The translations under genes and the position numbers were made by a program. The notes beneath the pieces are model-generated. The model saw only the letters and a list, made by a program, of their open reading frames with translations, searched no databases and was not told the origin of the DNA. Source: an uncultured Bryobacterales bacterium (GTDB lineage: Bacteria > Acidobacteriota > Terriglobia > Bryobacterales > UBA6623). From it: a stretch of 64,000 bases of DNA. This document shows, piece after piece, positions 60,243 through 64,000 of this stretch (the first letter of the stretch is position 1; the number at the start of each line of letters is the position of its first letter). The stretch covers positions 124,001 to 188,000 of the forward strand of contig CATOTH010000001.1 in NCBI GenBank assembly GCA_951813065.1, in the 5' to 3' direction.

Positions 60243-60550
60243 ACGGCTTCCTCGGCGGCGTTCCGCCGCAGCCACGATTTGGCCGAGGAGCCATCGCCGC
60301 AGCCACTCGCCGGGATTTCGTTTCATTCCGCCTCTCGCAATCAGCCTTGGGCCAACCGCATACACTCACGCGTAGTCTTGGCGCTGGCCGGGGGCCGCCG
60401 TCAATGCCTTTCGCTCTGTGGCGAGGAACGGCTCTGGCTCCCTCAGGCACGCTCCACGCGAACCAGAGGCGACGCGCTCTCGGGCATCCAGGGTCAACGA
60501 CGTCAAGCAACCGTCTCTGTCCTTGGTCGTACTAGGCGGCTCGCCGTCTA
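60243..60550. other. Intergenic after ADOP permease
   Basis: About 300 bases, no gene recognised. Confidence 0.4.
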
Positions 60551-60958
60551 TCATCCAACCTCCGCCACCCTCTCAGCAGGAAGTTGAGAGCTCTCGAAGT
60601 GCACTATGTTCGTCAGTGCGCCGATAGTCTTCAGCCAGTCCGCGAAACGCATCGCCACCGCCACGTGCAGCAGGGCGAGCGTGGCTATCACCGAGGCGTC
60701 TGGGCGCACTGCCTCGAGGCGGGGGTCTCTAGAGGTGATGCAGAATTCGTCAGATACGTGAATTGGCCCACTGGGACCTATGCGCTCAAACAGTCGACGT
60801 GGCCGACCCTTCGGGGGACAGAAGAGGGCCTGGTACCGAAAGCGCTCGCTGTCATGGCTCCACGCTTCGCGTTCCGCGACCAGTTCATACCTGGGAATCT
60901 GCGGAGGCTCGCCGGGCGCGTGCCGATCCGCTCTAGTTCCAGGCGCGCGCACGGACAC
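60551..60958 (-). CDS. Possible 3' fragment of an unrecognised gene
   Basis: A frame of 135 codons with protein-like sequence (RYELVAEREAWSHDSERFRY, FERIGPSGPIHVSDEFCITS, VIATLALLHVAVAMRFADWL, GALTNIVHFES). It reaches the IS630 remnant at its upstream end, so its 5' part may be cut off there. I do not recognise the family and cannot exclude that it is non-coding. Confidence 0.35.
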   Translation of the reverse strand: MSVRAPGTRADRHAPGEPPQIPRYELVAEREAWSHDSERFRYQALFCPPKGRPRRLFERIGPSGPIHVSDEFCITSRDPRLEAVRPDASVIATLALLHVAVAMRFADWLKTIGALTNIVHFESSQLPAERVAEVG

Positions 60959-61296
60959 ATCGCACCCTGCGCACCCAGCCGGGCCGGGTCGGGGACGAGT
61001 ACCAGCGCTGCCGGGCGTGGGCCTACCTGGCCGCTCTCGATGCCCACTGCGTCAAGCTGTTCGGCCGCTGCAAGGCGCACTCCGGCATCGCCGCGTTTGA
61101 CCGTCTGGTCGCGCAGGTGATGCTCCAAGACCCGTACCATCAAGCGCACCGCGTCTTCTGGATCGTTGACAACGCTGCCGCGCACCGCGGGCTGAGGTCA
61201 ATCCGCCGCCTGCGCGACCGCTATCCCAACCTGTTGCTCGTACCCGGCCCTGTTCACGCCAGCTGGCTCAAACCAATCGAAGTCTACTTCTCCGCA
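60958..61296 (+). pseudogene. IS630-family transposase C-terminal remnant
   Basis: The frame gives DEYQRCRAWAYLAALDAHC, GIAAFDRLVAQVM, then FWIVDNAAAHRGLRSIRRLR with the second catalytic Asp, PGPVHASWLKPIEVYFS with the catalytic Glu. The N-terminal HTH and first Asp are missing, and the end is cut at the VWFA gene. Not functional. Confidence 0.8.
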
Positions 61297-62912
61297 AAAT
61301 ATCCGGGCCGGGCCCGCACTTGGGCTCCCGGCAAGTCGACCGTGATCCGAACGCGACGCCAGCTTCCGTCGAATTCTTGGTTGGCGGGATAGTACGCAAC
61401 TCCATACACACTCCGGAGTTCCTCGACTAGTCTAGGGATGACCGGTTCGATATCCGCAATCGACTGCGCGGCGAAGAGCCGCCCTCCGGTCTTTGAGGCA
61501 AGGGCTTCCAGGCGCTGCCGGGCACTAGAGGACCAATTCCTTCCGAAGCGCCTGCCAGAGAGAAGGAAAATCGGGTAGATGCGGGCATCCATCTCGCCCG
61601 CGGCGTCGATCAGTTTTCCGGCCCTGAGCTTCGAAGGGACGGACTGGCCACTGATGCGATTGTCGATTCCGTCGCTAATCACGATCAGAGCGTTGCGCTC
61701 GCCCGGGTGATCGGCAAGTTCATCGTCGTAGGCCAGGGCTATCGTGTCCCAGAGAGGCGACCCGCCCGTTGGGTACGGCAGATCGGTGCCATGCGCTATG
61801 AGTTCCTCTTTGTCTGAAGTTAGCGCGGCCAGCCTGTAAAACAGGCTTCCGGCCATGGCATACAGGGAGACCCGGTCATTGGGACCGGCTATCCCAATCA
61901 GCCGGAGCGTGGCTTGCCGCATGTAGTCGAGATCCACGGATGTGCTACCGCTTAGGTCCAGCAGGATCCCCAAGTTGAACGGCGACTCCTCTGCGGTGGC
62001 CACTCGGATATCCTGCGGCCGGCCATCTTCCTTAACCTGGAAATCCTCTCTCGTCAGCCCCGTGAGGGGCCGGCCCCCGCTGTCGCTGACAGCCACGCTC
62101 AAGCTCACCATGCGGACGTCAGCCGTGAACACCACGTCGCCCGTTGTTTCCCCGGCAGACCCCGAGGAACTCGGGCGCATGCGTTGCGGACCAGGTGATC
62201 CCCGATTGTTCTGACTCCGCCGTTTGGCGTTGGCCAGCAACCGCTCAATTGCGGCAGTTGCATACCCGGGAGGCTTGAGGGGCCAGCCTTTAGGGATTGG
62301 CCAGTCGCGCACCGTCAGCGCTCTCGGTGAGTACAGTGCGGCGTCAACCACACCGTAGGGCTCGTCTTGTATCCCCAGTCTGCTGTATAGATCCCACACG
62401 CGGAGTCGAGCGCTGATCGCATTCCGAACAAGTGCCAACCGGCGGCCCGGAGGGGCGCTGAACTCCTCAGGGCGGTGATGCGATTGAATGCGCAAGGCCG
62501 TGGTCTCGAGCGGCGCTGTGATCGTGAGAGCCCCTTCGATGGACTTCACTCTGGCGCGCCGCACCATGCCCGTGATCTCGATGTCTCCAGCCTCCGTCTC
62601 GACCGAGAACCCAGCTCCGAGGGGAATCTCGACATTGATGTCAGGACTCTCCTCCTGCGGAGGCAACGCCTCAATCACGAGACGGTTCGGGGACCGGCGG
62701 ATATCGAGTCCCTCGGGCCTGTCCGGATCGCCCCCACTCCTCCATGCCTTCACATGCCTCCGATTGACAACCTCGACAGACACCCCTCCGTACTCGTTCA
62801 CGATCTCGGTCGGCTGAGCGAAGCCGCTTGCGGTCACAAGCAGCGAGGCTGAAAGTAGCGGACACATCAGCAGTAGCCGGTGATGTCGCCAGGCTGACGG
62901 TACGGGCACCAT
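61284..62912 (-). CDS. Secreted VWFA-domain protein (acidobacterial type)
   Basis: About 542 residues. A signal peptide (RLLLMCPLLSASLLVTASGF) is followed by an adhesin-like beta region (residues 30-170) and a linker rich in Ser and Gly. The VWFA-related domain begins VRMVSLSVAVSDSGGRPLTG and GLTREDFQVKEDGRPQDIRV; the metal-site motif is LLDLSGSTSVD, with later VISDGIDNR. The domain end is RPGYFAEK. The stop codon TAG (61284-61286) lies inside sequence that reads as IS630 transposase on the other strand. ATG start at 62912. Confidence 0.88.
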   Translation of the reverse strand: MVPVPSAWRHHRLLLMCPLLSASLLVTASGFAQPTEIVNEYGGVSVEVVNRRHVKAWRSGGDPDRPEGLDIRRSPNRLVIEALPPQEESPDINVEIPLGAGFSVETEAGDIEITGMVRRARVKSIEGALTITAPLETTALRIQSHHRPEEFSAPPGRRLALVRNAISARLRVWDLYSRLGIQDEPYGVVDAALYSPRALTVRDWPIPKGWPLKPPGYATAAIERLLANAKRRSQNNRGSPGPQRMRPSSSGSAGETTGDVVFTADVRMVSLSVAVSDSGGRPLTGLTREDFQVKEDGRPQDIRVATAEESPFNLGILLDLSGSTSVDLDYMRQATLRLIGIAGPNDRVSLYAMAGSLFYRLAALTSDKEELIAHGTDLPYPTGGSPLWDTIALAYDDELADHPGERNALIVISDGIDNRISGQSVPSKLRAGKLIDAAGEMDARIYPIFLLSGRRFGRNWSSSARQRLEALASKTGGRLFAAQSIADIEPVIPRLVEELRSVYGVAYYPANQEFDGSWRRVRITVDLPGAQVRARPGYFAEK

Positions 62913-62960
62913 GGCTCTATTTAGGGTACGCGCTACATTGGAGCGAACAATTCGGCGGCT

Positions 62961-64000
62961 ATGGAAGCAAAGCATGTCATCGTTGGCACGAGCGGCCACA
63001 TCGACCACGGAAAGACATCGCTGGTGCGGGCCCTGACGGGCACCGACACCGACAGGTGGGAGGAAGAACGACGCCGGGGGATCACCATTGATCTGGGATT
63101 CGCCAGCCTTGAAGTCGAACCGGGGCTGAATCTGGGATTTATTGACGTGCCCGGGCATGAGCGGTTCGTCAAGAACATGCTCGCCGGCATCGGGGGAATC
63201 GACCTCGTCGTACTCGTGGTCGCTGCCGACGAATCGGTCATGCCGCAAACTCGGGAGCACTTCGAGATCTGCCGTCTCCTGGGGATTCGCCGCGGCGTGA
63301 TCGCCTTGACGAAGTCCGACCTTGTCGACGAAGAGATTCTTGAGCTTGTCCATCTCGAGGTCGAGGATTTCGTCGCGGGGTCTTTCCTGGCGGAGGCACC
63401 GGTGATTCCGGTGAGCAGTACGACAGGAGACGGCCTGCCAGATCTGCGAGACGCGCTGGCAGCCGCTGCCGGGGCAACCGAGACCCGCGGCACGGCAGGC
63501 CTGCTGAGGCTCCCGGTGGACCGGGTGTTCACGATGAAAGGATTCGGCACGGTCATTACCGGCACGCTGTCGGCAGGCACCTTGCAGGTCGACGACCAGG
63601 TGGAGATCCTGCCCGGGGGCCAGCTTGCCCGGATCCGGAATGTCGAGGTCCACGGCCAATCCGTGGCAGTCGCTGCCGCAGGCCAACGCACGGCGGTCAA
63701 TCTAGGGGGCGTGCCCAAGACGAATCTCGAGCGAGGCGCTACCCTCGTGCAGCCAAAGCGCTTCGCGACAACTAGTCAATTGGACACCCGGATCGAGTTG
63801 CTGCCGTCGGCCAAGCCGCTCAAGCACGGAGCCCCTGTCCATCTGCATCTTGCGACCGCGGAGACCGTTGGTCGCGCGTACATCCTGGGGGCCCAGGGAC
63901 GGCAAGCGAGCGTGGACCCCGGTTCCGAGGCCTACGTCCAACTCCGGCTCGACAATCCGGTGCTGGCCGTGGCGGGAGACCGATTCATCCTCCGGCAGTT
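62961..64000 (+). CDS. selB: Selenocysteine-specific elongation factor SelB (partial, runs off the window)
   Basis: About 346 residues visible. The GTPase has [20 protein letters not shown] (G1), [12 protein letters not shown] (G2), [20 protein letters not shown] (G3) and ALTKSDLV (G4 region, TKSD), followed by an EF-Tu-like domain 2 ([20 protein letters not shown]) and part of domain 3. The match to SelB and not EF-Tu rests on the short G-domain and the domain 2 order. ATG start at 62961. Its presence predicts selenoproteins; selA, selC and selD are not in the window. Confidence 0.93.
   Translation, partial: MEAKHVIVGTSGHIDHGKTSLVRALTGTDTDRWEEERRRGITIDLGFASLEVEPGLNLGFIDVPGHERFVKNMLAGIGGIDLVVLVVAADESVMPQTREHFEICRLLGIRRGVIALTKSDLVDEEILELVHLEVEDFVAGSFLAEAPVIPVSSTTGDGLPDLRDALAAAAGATETRGTAGLLRLPVDRVFTMKGFGTVITGTLSAGTLQVDDQVEILPGGQLARIRNVEVHGQSVAVAAAGQRTAVNLGGVPKTNLERGATLVQPKRFATTSQLDTRIELLPSAKPLKHGAPVHLHLATAETVGRAYILGAQGRQASVDPGSEAYVQLRLDNPVLAVAGDRFILRQ

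Noticed and set aside
1..64000. CRISPR arrays
   Set aside because: No series of regularly spaced direct repeats was seen; the tandem repeats found are coding or IS ends.

Overview
The window reads as chromosome of a GC-rich, probably Acidobacteriota (Bryobacterales/Vicinamibacteria-like) bacterium. The clues are a PadR regulator next to a 900-residue MacB/FtsX-type orphan permease (the ADOP type that is expanded in Acidobacteria), a secreted VWFA-related protein, an FG-GAP protein beside a Tat-exported enolase-superfamily enzyme and DapA-family enzyme, and a GMC oxidoreductase with a gluconate-2-dehydrogenase subunit-3 partner. The species assignment is inference; no rRNA is present.

Layout. 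(1) 1-3.9 kb: ordinary genes on the minus strand (amidohydrolase, MoaD-like protein, HupE/UreJ-like membrane protein, ankyrin lipoprotein, SDR). (2) 3.99-4.54 kb: tRNA-Ser(UGA) followed by a decayed tyrosine integrase, the likely anchor of an island. (3) 4.5-26.5 kb: mobile and defence-like DNA. It holds an IS110 remnant, a 1455-residue HNH-like/NACHT protein, a pentapeptide-repeat/TIR-like protein, a complete 3.5-kb IS66-family element carrying a DruA-like (DUF4338) gene, a possible HEPN-like membrane protein, a DUF4238 protein, a truncated IS21, a DUF5372/HTH/serine-recombinase cassette, a truncated DDE transposase, a Uma2-family protein and a group II intron remnant. (4) 27-35 kb: AbgT transporter, DUF1156 methylase fragment, VapBC-like pair, and a tightly coupled Fic - primase/helicase operon (the helicase has the AEP domain named after TOTE conflict systems) with a duplicated helicase 3' end. 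(5) 35.8-64 kb: mostly housekeeping (GMC oxidoreductase pair, bacilliredoxin, lysS, RecJ-like, hemL, MoaB, fabV, bcp, gamma carbonic anhydrase, aspS, epimerase), then a four-gene minus-strand operon (enolase superfamily, DapA family, DUF2905, FG-GAP), an IS66 end remnant, PadR/ADOP, an IS630 remnant, a VWFA protein and the start of selB.

The most striking point is that the IS66-family element (11494-15011) has an exact 8-bp target duplication and sits in codon 2 of the pentapeptide/TIR-like gene. The original start codon and ribosome binding site are now 3.5 kb away at 15022-15024, while the element's terminal repeat supplies a replacement ATG in the same frame. The best candidates for a poorly described immune system are the Fic/AEP-helicase operon and the HNH-NACHT plus pentapeptide-TIR neighbourhood.
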